DNA of 64,000 bases, taken from the NCBI RefSeq assembly GCF_004771275.1, contig NZ_RQEV01000003.1:186001-250000 (forward strand). The letters run 5' to 3'. Position 1 is the stretch's first letter. Every line of letters starts with the position of its first letter. The notes below the pieces were generated by a model. The model saw only the letters and a list, made by a program, of their open reading frames with translations. It was not told the DNA's origin and did no database searches. The stretch is from Leptospira fluminis. Its GTDB lineage: Bacteria > Spirochaetota > Leptospiria > Leptospirales > Leptospiraceae. This document shows, in pieces, positions 43,916 to 51,966 of the stretch. Both the position numbers and the translations under genes were made by a program.

Positions 43916-44677
43916 ATGTCCCTACTAGCCCTTTGCAAAAGAGGGTTTTGGGCGGGGATCGGAGCCGGTGTCCTTTGGGGAATTTTATTTCTTTTCATCA
44001 CTAGCCCGCTCATTTGGGAAGCGGAACTTTACGAGGACGGGCATAGTCATTCACACGGAGCCGTGACTATCCATAGTCGAAGCGCTTCGGAAACCGATAT
44101 AAATAAAAATTTCATACACCAATTCGTACCGACCGTGCTAGGTTGCGCGTTGCTGGGATCGGGCTTCGGAATTTTAAGCGCTCTTTTTTTGGGAATCCTA
44201 AGTCTCGTACGCGGAGATTCCGGCGACATCCGCCCCGACTTTTCTTTTAAATCCGTTCTTCTTTTCGGTTTTCTCGGCTTTGCCGTTTTTCACGGAATTC
44301 CCGCACTCGGAACTCCTCCGGAATTGCCCGGCAACGCAGGCGCGGAAGAGACGTTTTCTGCACGGCGTTTTTGGTGGTCCGGGTCCGTTCTTTGTTCTCT
44401 TCTCGGAATTTTCGTAACTTCCTTTCTAGTTTCCAAAGTCGGAACCGTTTTTTGGAAACGACTTCCCGCATTCGCAGCGGGAATTTTGATCGCCTCTTTT
44501 CCTTTCTTCCTAGGAATTCCGGCGCAATCCCACGATAGCACCGCCCCCTTGAAACTGGAGACACGCTTTCTCTATTCCAGCCTAGCGGTAAACGCGGCTT
44601 TTTGGTTCGGCTTATCCGCATTCTTCCTTTTTCGGAAAACGGACAAAGGAACTAGTTGGAGATTCGTCAAGTCGTGA
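43916..44677 (+). CDS. cbtA: Cobalt transporter membrane subunit CbtA
   Basis: From the ATG at 43916 the protein is 253 residues with about six membrane helices; an upstream in-frame start at 43769 would overlap all of cbtB and is rejected. The first helix RGFWAGIGAGVLWGILFLFI is followed by a His-rich periplasmic loop EDGHSHSHG, typical of CbtA metal binding. The HGIPALGTPPELPGN segment is conserved in the family. It lies 8 bases downstream of cbtB and overlaps cbiX. It should import cobalt to feed the CbiX chelatase encoded next. Confidence 0.85.
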   Translation: MSLLALCKRGFWAGIGAGVLWGILFLFITSPLIWEAELYEDGHSHSHGAVTIHSRSASETDINKNFIHQFVPTVLGCALLGSGFGILSALFLGILSLVRGDSGDIRPDFSFKSVLLFGFLGFAVFHGIPALGTPPELPGNAGAEETFSARRFWWSGSVLCSLLGIFVTSFLVSKVGTVFWKRLPAFAAGILIASFPFFLGIPAQSHDSTAPLKLETRFLYSSLAVNAAFWFGLSAFFLFRKTDKGTSWRFVKS

Positions 44678-45876
44678 ACGGATCCCTGTCGAGTCGGATC
44701 GGCGTTCTGATCGTCGGTCACGGAAGCCGTGAACCCGGCTCGAACGAGGAATTCGAAAAATTCGTCTCGGATTATTCCGTGAGAAGACCGGACTTGGAAG
44801 TTCGCGGCGCGTATATAGAATTGGCCGCCCCGGATTTCAAATCCGCATTATACGAATTCGCCAAGTCCTGCTCCAGAATCGTAGTCGTTCCACTTTTTCT
44901 TTTTTCCGCAGGACACACCAAGAACGACATCCCGTTGGTTTTGGACGAAGCGAGCCGACAATTTCCGAATACGGAATTTCTTCCCGCCAGTGCTATCGGA
45001 GTCCACCCTAAAATGTTGGAACTGCTGCACCTGAGAACCGGGGACGCGTTGAAAAAATCGGAAAGTCGTCCCGAGAAAACCGCTGTCTTGGTGGTCGGGA
45101 GAGGATCTTCGGATGCGGATGCTAATTCAGATTTTTATAAGATAGTTCGCCTTTTCGAGGAATCCAACTATTATCATTTCGTTATGCCTACTTTCATCGG
45201 AATAACGAAACCTCAGCTCCAGGAAAGTCTTGAAATCGCCGCGAAACTACGTCCGGAAAGGATACTGGTTCTTCCCTATTTCCTCTTCGGAGGAAAACTG
45301 ATCGCAGTAGCGTCCGAACGTTTGTCTTCCTTTTCCGCAAACTATCCCTGGATCCGCACGATGATTGCGGGACATTTCGGTTCCGATCGCATCGTCCACG
45401 AGATCCTAGACGAAAGAATTCGGGAAACGATTCTCGGAACCGGTCGCCTTCCTTGCGCCACCTGCGAGTATAGGGAAAAACTTCCGGGCCTTACCGATAA
45501 AGTCGGAGGACTTAAAGCGCTTTTATGGAGCGTGCGACACATGGAGACGCACTCCCAAGCCGCTCCTCACGCATATCCGCACCCGAACCTGAAAAAACAC
45601 GTATTAGTCTGCGATAATATAGATTGTGCTCATAAGGGAAGCGGCAGTCTGATCGCAAGACTAAGGTCCGAAATCAAGAATTCGGGAAAGCAGAAGGATT
45701 TCAGGGTGACTAGAGTATCCTGCTTGGGTCGCTGCGGAGAAGGTCCTTCTCTCGTGGTCTACCCGGACGGAATCTGGTACCAAGGGGTGCAGGAACCCGA
45801 CGCCCCGGAGATAGTACAGGATCATTTATTAAACGACAAAATCGTATCCAGACTAGTGGATTCGATCATGCAATAG
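44674..45876 (+). CDS. cbiX: Sirohydrochlorin cobaltochelatase CbiX fused to a C-terminal 2Fe-2S ferredoxin domain
   Basis: The likely start is GTG at 44674, overlapping the cbtA stop as GTGA, with GGAGA upstream; a TTG at 44656 is also open. The product is about 400 residues. The first CbiX half carries LIVGHGSREPGSNEEF and SAGHTKNDIP, with both metal-binding His residues. The second half, VVGRGSSDADANSDF, has lost the His. Then come CATC, a His-rich linker (RHMETHSQAAPHAYPHP) and, from about residue 300, a thioredoxin-like 2Fe-2S ferredoxin with CDNIDC and CLGRC. CbiX inserts Co2+ into sirohydrochlorin, the first committed step of the early-cobalt pathway. The fused ferredoxin may pass electrons to a corrin or cobalt reduction step. 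Confidence 0.9.
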   Translation: MNGSLSSRIGVLIVGHGSREPGSNEEFEKFVSDYSVRRPDLEVRGAYIELAAPDFKSALYEFAKSCSRIVVVPLFLFSAGHTKNDIPLVLDEASRQFPNTEFLPASAIGVHPKMLELLHLRTGDALKKSESRPEKTAVLVVGRGSSDADANSDFYKIVRLFEESNYYHFVMPTFIGITKPQLQESLEIAAKLRPERILVLPYFLFGGKLIAVASERLSSFSANYPWIRTMIAGHFGSDRIVHEILDERIRETILGTGRLPCATCEYREKLPGLTDKVGGLKALLWSVRHMETHSQAAPHAYPHPNLKKHVLVCDNIDCAHKGSGSLIARLRSEIKNSGKQKDFRVTRVSCLGRCGEGPSLVVYPDGIWYQGVQEPDAPEIVQDHLLNDKIVSRLVDSIMQ

Positions 45877-45886
45877 GAGAGAAATC

Positions 45887-46261
45887 ATGGCCTGCCACGA
45901 GATAGCCGCATTAAGATTGGGAATGATGAACATATTGGGTCTTAAGGACGAAGCGGTTCGCGTCCACGAGATCAACGAAATCGGACAAAACGTGATCGCG
46001 GCTCCCGGACCGATCCGGAGCTTATCCGAAGCCAAGGACTTCCAGTCGCTGATACGCTTTTACGAAGGGAGTCTGACCGAGCTGGAGGAAAAAATCGCGA
46101 GCTTAGGGCCGACGGATCCAAAACTTTCGTATTATAGATCCCTTCTTATCCTGACCAAGAAAGTGGAGTTGGAATTGAAAAGTACATTCCGAAATTTGAA
46201 TGTATTATTTAACGACCTCGAAGAAATGCACGATTTGGTGCACGAAATCTATCCCGGGTAA
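45887..46261 (+). CDS. DUF3209-like protein of the cobalamin operon
   Basis: The 124-residue protein is soluble and helical, starting MACHEIAALRLGMMNILG and containing the conserved middle RFYEGSLTELEEKIA and the end DLEEMHDLVHEIYPG. I associate this pattern with DUF3209, a family found in cobalamin clusters of archaea and some bacteria; its function has not been shown to my knowledge. The CHE at residues 3-5 and the C-terminal His residues could bind metal. It lies 10 bases after cbiX and 6 bases before the flavoprotein gene, so it is surely co-expressed. Confidence 0.6.
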   Translation: MACHEIAALRLGMMNILGLKDEAVRVHEINEIGQNVIAAPGPIRSLSEAKDFQSLIRFYEGSLTELEEKIASLGPTDPKLSYYRSLLILTKKVELELKSTFRNLNVLFNDLEEMHDLVHEIYPG

Positions 46262-46267
46262 TCGTTC

Positions 46268-47035
46268 GTGGCGACTCCTCCCAAAAAAGCGACTCTGGAA
46301 TCCAAAATTCCGATAGGCTCGGGATACGATCTGTATTCATTCTCCTTGCCGAAGGATAGCCCCTTGAATTTCTGCGGAGGGCAATATATCATTTTGAATT
46401 CCGGTCTAGACGCGGGCGAGGAGGGAAAAAAACTCAAACGGGCCTACACTATCTTTTCGAAAGATTCGGATCAAAATCGATTCGAGCTTCTGATTAGAAA
46501 AGTACATCAAGGTCGGGTATCGAATCATCTTTCGGAATGCCAGAACGGAACCGATTTCGAATTCTCGGGACCCTGGGGAAAATTCGCCGGTAACGAAACC
46601 TGGCCGAACTCCGGAAAAACCCTTCTTTTCGCGACCGATAACGGAATCTCTTCCGCGATCAGCCTAATCTCTTCCGGAAAATTCAAAGAACGAGTCGATT
46701 TTACCAAATTAGTATGGCTGTTAAGCGAACATGAAGATCCGTCCTTAGTGGATTGGATCCGAGAAGAAAGGATCGGAAACGCGACGGGGGTCGAATTCGT
46801 TCCTGTCCGATCCACGGGCGACTCTTGGTCCGTAGATTCGGCCCTCTCCTTTGCGCGTTGGCTATTGAATTCCGGAGATTCCTATTCGAATTTCTTTTTA
46901 AGCGGAAACGGACGGATTTTGGACGAGATCGCCTCTTTTTTGGAAACGAAAGGAATCGGGCGGGATACGATAGGATCGGAATCCTATTTTCGACAGGACG
47001 TACCGAAAGAGGATAGGACACGGACGGAAGTTTAA
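46268..47035 (+). CDS. Ferredoxin-NADP reductase-like flavoprotein of the cobalamin operon
   Basis: The 255-residue protein starts with GTG at 46268. It follows the FNR fold: beta-barrel with the FAD-binding RAYTIFS (about 58-64), then the NAD(P)-binding half with TLLFATDNGISSAISLI (about 117-133) and NFFLSGNGRILDEIASFLETKGI near the C terminus. The usual GGTGI motif is replaced by TDNGI. It would pass electrons from NAD(P)H, perhaps to the CbiX ferredoxin domain, and could support precorrin-6A reduction (no cbiJ is seen) or Co(II)-to-Co(I) reduction before adenosylation. Neither role is shown by the sequence. Confidence 0.75.
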   Translation: MATPPKKATLESKIPIGSGYDLYSFSLPKDSPLNFCGGQYIILNSGLDAGEEGKKLKRAYTIFSKDSDQNRFELLIRKVHQGRVSNHLSECQNGTDFEFSGPWGKFAGNETWPNSGKTLLFATDNGISSAISLISSGKFKERVDFTKLVWLLSEHEDPSLVDWIREERIGNATGVEFVPVRSTGDSWSVDSALSFARWLLNSGDSYSNFFLSGNGRILDEIASFLETKGIGRDTIGSESYFRQDVPKEDRTRTEV

Positions 47036-47050
47036 AGGTACTCGAATTCG

Positions 47051-48127
47051 ATGGCGGGAAAGGAATTAAGGGAAGGGTTCACGACGGGTGCTTGCTCGGC
47101 GGCTGCGGCTAAAGCCGCCGTAAGAGTATTGGTCACGAACCAATTGCTTTCCGAAATAGAAACGACGCTACCCAACAAGCGCAAGGTGATCTTTCAATTG
47201 CATCGGTGCGAATCGAACGGGGAAGCGGCGGTTTGCAGCATAATCAAGGACGCGGGCGACGATCCGGATTGTACTCACGGTGCCGAGCTGGTCGCCGAAG
47301 TCCGTCTCAACGACGGAAACGAAATCGTATTGATCGGCGGAGAAGGTGTCGCCACCGTAACGAAACCAGGACTCGGACTGACGATCGGAGGTCCCGCCAT
47401 AAATCCCGTTCCTCGAAAGAACATCACGGAAATGGTATTAGAAGAACTGAATGGATCCAAATATACCGGCGCGGAAGTAAGGATCAGCGTCCCTGGCGGA
47501 CTCGAAATGGCCAAAAAGACGATGAACGAACGTCTCGGTCTAGTCGGAGGAATCTCCATTTTAGGCACTACGGGAATCGTAAAACCCTACTCTACGGCGG
47601 CGTACAAAGCGAGCGTCATCCAGGCGGTATCCGTCGCAAAGGAATTGGGAGCGGACACTGTCGTGCTCACTACCGGCGGAAAATCGGAGAAGTTCGCAAT
47701 GGATCTGTTTCCGGATTTGGAACCGGCCTCCTTTATACAAGTAGGGGATTTCATCGGAACGGGATTAAAAAGCGCCGCCAAAGAAGGCATGAGATTCGTA
47801 GTCGTAGTCGGCATGATCGGAAAACTCTCCAAGATGGCGGACGGCGTCATGATGACTCACCGAGCCGGCTCTTCGGTTAATACCGAACTCTTAGCGGAAA
47901 TCGCGAGAACGGAAGGAGTTCCGGAAGCGGTTTGCACGGAAACCAAGACTGCGAACACGGCGAGACACGTTCTGGAACTCTGGAAAGAGACGGGCCATAT
48001 GAATGTGCTTTCCGTCCTCTGCAAAAGAGTATCGGAAAACTGCACCAAACACGCCGGCGCGGATCTGAAAGTGTCTTGCCATCTCGTCGACTTTGACGGA
48101 ATTCCACTAGGACAGTACGTCGCGTAA
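47051..48127 (+). CDS. cbiD: Cobalt-precorrin-5B C1-methyltransferase
   Basis: The 358-residue protein begins with the CbiD hallmark LREGFTTGACSAAAAKAAVRVL and continues with GGEGVATVTKPGLGLTIGGPAINPVPRKNI and TTGIVKPYSTAAY. CbiD methylates C1 of cobalt-precorrin-5B with SAM in the anaerobic pathway; the oxygen-dependent route uses CobF instead, so its presence marks the early-cobalt pathway. AAAGG precedes the ATG. Cytoplasmic. It starts 15 bases after the flavoprotein stop. Confidence 0.97.
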   Translation: MAGKELREGFTTGACSAAAAKAAVRVLVTNQLLSEIETTLPNKRKVIFQLHRCESNGEAAVCSIIKDAGDDPDCTHGAELVAEVRLNDGNEIVLIGGEGVATVTKPGLGLTIGGPAINPVPRKNITEMVLEELNGSKYTGAEVRISVPGGLEMAKKTMNERLGLVGGISILGTTGIVKPYSTAAYKASVIQAVSVAKELGADTVVLTTGGKSEKFAMDLFPDLEPASFIQVGDFIGTGLKSAAKEGMRFVVVVGMIGKLSKMADGVMMTHRAGSSVNTELLAEIARTEGVPEAVCTETKTANTARHVLELWKETGHMNVLSVLCKRVSENCTKHAGADLKVSCHLVDFDGIPLGQYVA

Positions 48128-48154
48128 TTATATTCGATAAGCGAGGAAACCCGA

Positions 48155-48820
48155 ATGAACGTAAATGATATGAGACAAATGACATCGCTGGGTAGAAGCA
48201 TTGAAAACAGTTCCTTCGAAATCATCGATCGGGAAGCCGGACCCCATGACCGTTCGCCGGACGATTGGGAAGTTGTGCGGAGAGTGATTCACGCGACCGC
48301 GGACTTCGAATTCAAGGAGCTCGTAAAAATCCATCCGACAGGAGTAATGTCCGGAATATCCGCCCTAAAAAACGGATGCAATATCGTGTGCGACGTTCAG
48401 ATGATTCAGATAGGTCTGAATAAGGATCGTTTGGATTCTTACGGATGCACGACTCACTGCTTTATCTCCGATCCGGACGTTATTTCAAAAGCCAAAGAGC
48501 TCGATTCCACACGAGCCGTGGAATCCATGCGTAAGGCCGCTAGCTTGGGCCTTTTAAACGGAGGCATCATTGCGATAGGCAACGCCCCAACGGCGCTCTT
48601 GGAATTGGTAAGGTTGATCAAAGAAGAAAAAATCAGACCTTCTCTCGTCTTGGGAGTTCCCGTGGGTTTCGTTTCCGCCGCGGAATCCAAAGAAGCCCTA
48701 TTGGAAATGTCCGAACCCGTACCTTATATACTGACCAGGGGTAGAAAAGGAGGGAGCACTATCGCAGTCGCGATCATTCATGCCCTCCTTCTTTTATCGT
48801 CCAAAGGGGACTCGAATTGA
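48155..48820 (+). CDS. cbiC: Cobalt-precorrin-8 methylmutase
   Basis: The 221-residue protein has the CbiC/CobH pattern: VRRVIHATADFEFKEL with the catalytic His, then GCNIVCDVQMIQIGLNK, and the C-terminal GNAPTALLELVRLI and VGVPVGFVSAAESKEAL-like segments. It moves the methyl group from C11 to C12, forming cobyrinate. GAGGAAA lies before the ATG. It overlaps cbiET by four bases (TTGA). Confidence 0.95.
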   Translation: MNVNDMRQMTSLGRSIENSSFEIIDREAGPHDRSPDDWEVVRRVIHATADFEFKELVKIHPTGVMSGISALKNGCNIVCDVQMIQIGLNKDRLDSYGCTTHCFISDPDVISKAKELDSTRAVESMRKAASLGLLNGGIIAIGNAPTALLELVRLIKEEKIRPSLVLGVPVGFVSAAESKEALLEMSEPVPYILTRGRKGGSTIAVAIIHALLLLSSKGDSN

Positions 48821-50058
48821 AAGCGGTAGTGGTCGTCGGAATAGGAGACGACGGTTGCGTCGGCCTGTCGAGTCTCGCGATGGGAGCGATCGCAAAGTCC
48901 ACCGTATTAGCGGGAGGTTCGAGACATCTGGATTTTTTTCCCCAATTCGAAGGGGAACGGATCGTGCTCAAGGAAAATATCTCTTCTGCGATAGACAGAA
49001 TCGCGGAGCTCTGCCAGGAAAACACGGTCTGCGTTTTGGCTTCCGGAGATCCGCTTTTTTACGGGATCGGAAAAATGATCCGTAAAAAGATCGGAGCCGA
49101 ACATATCGAATTCCTACCGGCTCCCAGCTCCATGCAAAGAGCTTTTTCCAAAATAGGAATCAATTGGGAAGACGCCAAAATCATCTCCTTGCACGGCAGA
49201 AAAATGAGGGGTTTCGTCAATAAATTAAAATTTCATAATAAAATAGGTTTCTTTACGGACGCTTCCAATAGTCCTTCCGCGATAGCGAAGTATATGAAAA
49301 AGTACGGAGAGGAAAAATGGACCGCATACGTCTGCGAGAATTTGGGAAGCGCGGGCGAAACCGCCAGAAAATTCACGATTTCAGAATTAAGCGAGGCTTC
49401 GGACATTTCCGATCTGAACGTATTGATTCTGATCCGCGACGAATCCGATAAACGGCTGCCGGCGACCGTGCCGTATTTGGATGAAATGCAATATGCGAAG
49501 CGGATTCCGAAAAAGGGATTGATCACGAAAAAAGAAGTTCGAGTTCTTTCCCTCGCAGCTCTCGAGATCAGACCGAATTCGATCGTCTGGGATATAGGGG
49601 CCGGTTCCGGCTCGGTCTCCGTCGAAGCGGCGCATCTCGCGTATGACGGAGAAGTCTATGCAGTTGAAATCGATCCCGAGGGAATCGAGATTATAGAGGA
49701 AAACGTTCTCTCCCACAAAACGGATAACGTTATCATAATACACGGTCGTGCACCGGAAGCGATCGCGGATCTTCCCGCCCCCGATTGCGTCTTTGTGGGC
49801 GGATCGAAAGGAAGTCTAGCCGAAATCATCGAAACTTCATACCGGAAACTGAATCCGGGGGGAAGGATCGTCGTCAACGCGATCACGCTGGACAACGTTT
49901 CCGAGGCCTATTCCACTTTCAAATCCTTAGGAATAGACCAGGAAGTTATTCTTATGAACATTTCGAGGGGCCAAAAACTCGCCGACTATCTGCGGTACGA
50001 GGCATTGAATCCCATTCACATTTTTAGCGCAACGAAACCATTACAGGAAACTATATGA
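48817..50058 (+). CDS. cbiET: Cobalt-precorrin-7 C5-methyltransferase / C15-methyltransferase-decarboxylase, CbiE-CbiT fusion
   Basis: The 413-residue protein starts with TTG at 48817. Residues 1-205 are the CbiE tetrapyrrole methylase domain (VVVGIGDDGCVGL, ASGDPLFYGIGKMI, LPAPSSMQRAF). Residues 215-413 are CbiT, a class I methyltransferase with VWDIGAGSGSVSVEAA (about 260) and CVFVGGSKGSLAEI. The fusion equals CobL of the aerobic pathway and is also common in anaerobic operons. It methylates C5 and C15 and removes the C12 acetate carboxyl group. Confidence 0.95.
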   Translation: MKAVVVVGIGDDGCVGLSSLAMGAIAKSTVLAGGSRHLDFFPQFEGERIVLKENISSAIDRIAELCQENTVCVLASGDPLFYGIGKMIRKKIGAEHIEFLPAPSSMQRAFSKIGINWEDAKIISLHGRKMRGFVNKLKFHNKIGFFTDASNSPSAIAKYMKKYGEEKWTAYVCENLGSAGETARKFTISELSEASDISDLNVLILIRDESDKRLPATVPYLDEMQYAKRIPKKGLITKKEVRVLSLAALEIRPNSIVWDIGAGSGSVSVEAAHLAYDGEVYAVEIDPEGIEIIEENVLSHKTDNVIIIHGRAPEAIADLPAPDCVFVGGSKGSLAEIIETSYRKLNPGGRIVVNAITLDNVSEAYSTFKSLGIDQEVILMNISRGQKLADYLRYEALNPIHIFSATKPLQETI

Positions 50059-50816
50059 ATTCCATTCAAACCTTAGGCAAATTATTCGGAGTCGGCGTAG
50101 GCCCCGGCGCGACGGACCTACTTACTCTGCGCGCGGTTTCGATATTAAACGAAGTAGAAGTGTTGGCCATCCCCAAGAGCAGTGAACATCTCCCTTCGTT
50201 CGCGTGGAGGGTTTGTTCTCCCCTTGTCCGCGAAAACCCGGAGCAGGAAAAACTATTTCTGCACTTTCCCATGTCCAAAGACCCCGAAATCCTGATTCCC
50301 GCCTGGGATAAGGCCTTTAAGGAAATCGGAATGCGTTTAACACAGGGAAAAAACGTGGCTTTTATCACTCAAGGAGATCCTTCCGTTTACAGTTCGTGGA
50401 ATTATCTCAGGGAAGAGGCTCCTGAAAGGTGGCCGGGAATCGAAATAGAAATCGTCCCCGGTGTGAGCTCTATTACTGCGATCCCGGCCGAACTAGGAAT
50501 TCCGTTAGCCGACGGAAAGGAAAGGTTTTGCGTCCTACCGGCGACATACGGACTCGAGGATCTTCCTCGTCTCGTGGAGGACTTCGATACGATCGTACTC
50601 ACCAAGGTCGGCCAAAAAATCCCGGAATTGGTCGGTATATTAAAAGAATTGAATTTAATGGAAAACGCCTCCTACGTATCCTATGCGACCACGGACAAGC
50701 AGAACATAGTGGCGGATTTGGATACGATCAAAAACCAGAATTGCGATTATTTCTCCACGGTCGTCCTTTCCATACGCAAACGGAAAGGGGTTCTGCGAGG
50801 AGAGGCCCATGAATGA
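50055..50816 (+). CDS. cbiL: Cobalt-precorrin-2 C20-methyltransferase
   Basis: The 253-residue tetrapyrrole methylase has LFGVGVGPGATDLLTLRAV (SAM-binding start), QGDPSVYSSWNYL and IVPGVSSITAIPAELGIPLADG, the specific combination of the CbiL/CobI class. It adds a methyl group to C20 early in the corrin pathway. It overlaps cbiET by four bases (ATGA) and cbiG by eight. Confidence 0.95.
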   Translation: MNSIQTLGKLFGVGVGPGATDLLTLRAVSILNEVEVLAIPKSSEHLPSFAWRVCSPLVRENPEQEKLFLHFPMSKDPEILIPAWDKAFKEIGMRLTQGKNVAFITQGDPSVYSSWNYLREEAPERWPGIEIEIVPGVSSITAIPAELGIPLADGKERFCVLPATYGLEDLPRLVEDFDTIVLTKVGQKIPELVGILKELNLMENASYVSYATTDKQNIVADLDTIKNQNCDYFSTVVLSIRKRKGVLRGEAHE

Positions 50817-51966
50817 ACCCAGAAAACCTTACGCTATTTACTGTATCACCAAACACGGATTAGCGGTCGGGGCCAAGCTTAAACAATCCCTATCGGGTGC
50901 GGATATCTACGTCTCCCCTAAGTTCATCGACCAAGGGCCGAGGGATTCCCTGCCGCTTTCCCTTCCCATGGATTCCACTCTTAGGGAGACCTTCAACGCT
51001 TACGATTGCCATATTTTCGTAATAAGCGTAGGCGCTGTGGTCCGCATGATCGCACCATTACTTAAGAACAAAAAGGTCGATCCCGCCGTAGTCTGCGTGG
51101 ATGACAAAGCCCTTTTTTCCATCTGCGTTCTATCCGGTCATGTGGGAAGAGGAAACGCCTTCACCAATATCGTCGCGGATGCGCTGGGAAGCATGCCCGT
51201 AGTTACGACAGCTTCGGACGTTTCCGGAACCTTAACGGTGGATATTCTTGGAAGAGAATTGGGCTGGAATCTGGAGGACGCGGACAGGAACGTTACTCGC
51301 GCCTGTGCGGCGGTGGTAAACGAGGCTCCCGTCCTATTCGTGCAGGAAGCCGGAGAGGCGGATTGGTGGCCTATAGACAAGCCTCTTCCCAAAGGAGTGG
51401 AATACAGCACTAGTCTCGAAAACGCGGACCCAACCCGTTACGAAATCGTTCTACTGGCTACGGATCGGATCCGGATCAAAGACAAAAATCCGGAGTTATA
51501 TAATAATTCGGTAATTTACTATCCTAAGAGTCTGATTTTAGGTTTAGGTTGCGATCGTGATATTACTTTCGAAGATGCGGATTCCGGAATCAGAAAAACG
51601 TTAGACGAACAGGGATTAAGTTTCAAAAGCGTGAAAGCGATCGCCAGCATAGATAAAAAAAAGGATGAAACCGCTTTCCTAGAATTAGCTCGGAAATACG
51701 GATGGGAATTTTTAACCTACTCCGCGGATCGATTGGACAGTGTCGAAGGCATTCTTAATCCTTCCGAAACCGCCCTGAAATACGTAGAAACCAGATCGGT
51801 CTGCGAAGCCGCGGCCCTATTAGCTTCGGGCGCTTCCTCCCTTCTCGTTCCGAAACAAAAGTACAAAGGATCGCCGGAAGGGAAAAATCTCACCGTGGCG
51901 GTCGCAAGAATTCCGTTCGTCCCACGATCCCCGATCCCTGCGCTTAAAGAGGAGGCCCGCAAATGA
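50809..51966 (+). CDS. cbiG: Cobalt-precorrin-5A hydrolase
   Basis: The 385-residue protein has the CbiG pattern: an N-terminal domain with IYCITKHGLAVGAKL, the central FVISVGAVVRMIAPLLKNKKVDPAVV and SGHVGRGNAFTNIVADALG, and a C-terminal domain with LILGLGCDRDITFE and DKKKDETAFLELARKYG. It opens the delta-lactone of cobalt-precorrin-5A and releases acetaldehyde, a step specific to the anaerobic route. It overlaps both neighbours. Confidence 0.95.
   Translation: MNEPRKPYAIYCITKHGLAVGAKLKQSLSGADIYVSPKFIDQGPRDSLPLSLPMDSTLRETFNAYDCHIFVISVGAVVRMIAPLLKNKKVDPAVVCVDDKALFSICVLSGHVGRGNAFTNIVADALGSMPVVTTASDVSGTLTVDILGRELGWNLEDADRNVTRACAAVVNEAPVLFVQEAGEADWWPIDKPLPKGVEYSTSLENADPTRYEIVLLATDRIRIKDKNPELYNNSVIYYPKSLILGLGCDRDITFEDADSGIRKTLDEQGLSFKSVKAIASIDKKKDETAFLELARKYGWEFLTYSADRLDSVEGILNPSETALKYVETRSVCEAAALLASGASSLLVPKQKYKGSPEGKNLTVAVARIPFVPRSPIPALKEEARK

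Noticed and set aside
47206..47880. 224-codon plus-strand frame
   Set aside because: It lies inside cbiD in another frame and gives an Arg/Gly-rich product typical of a shadow frame.
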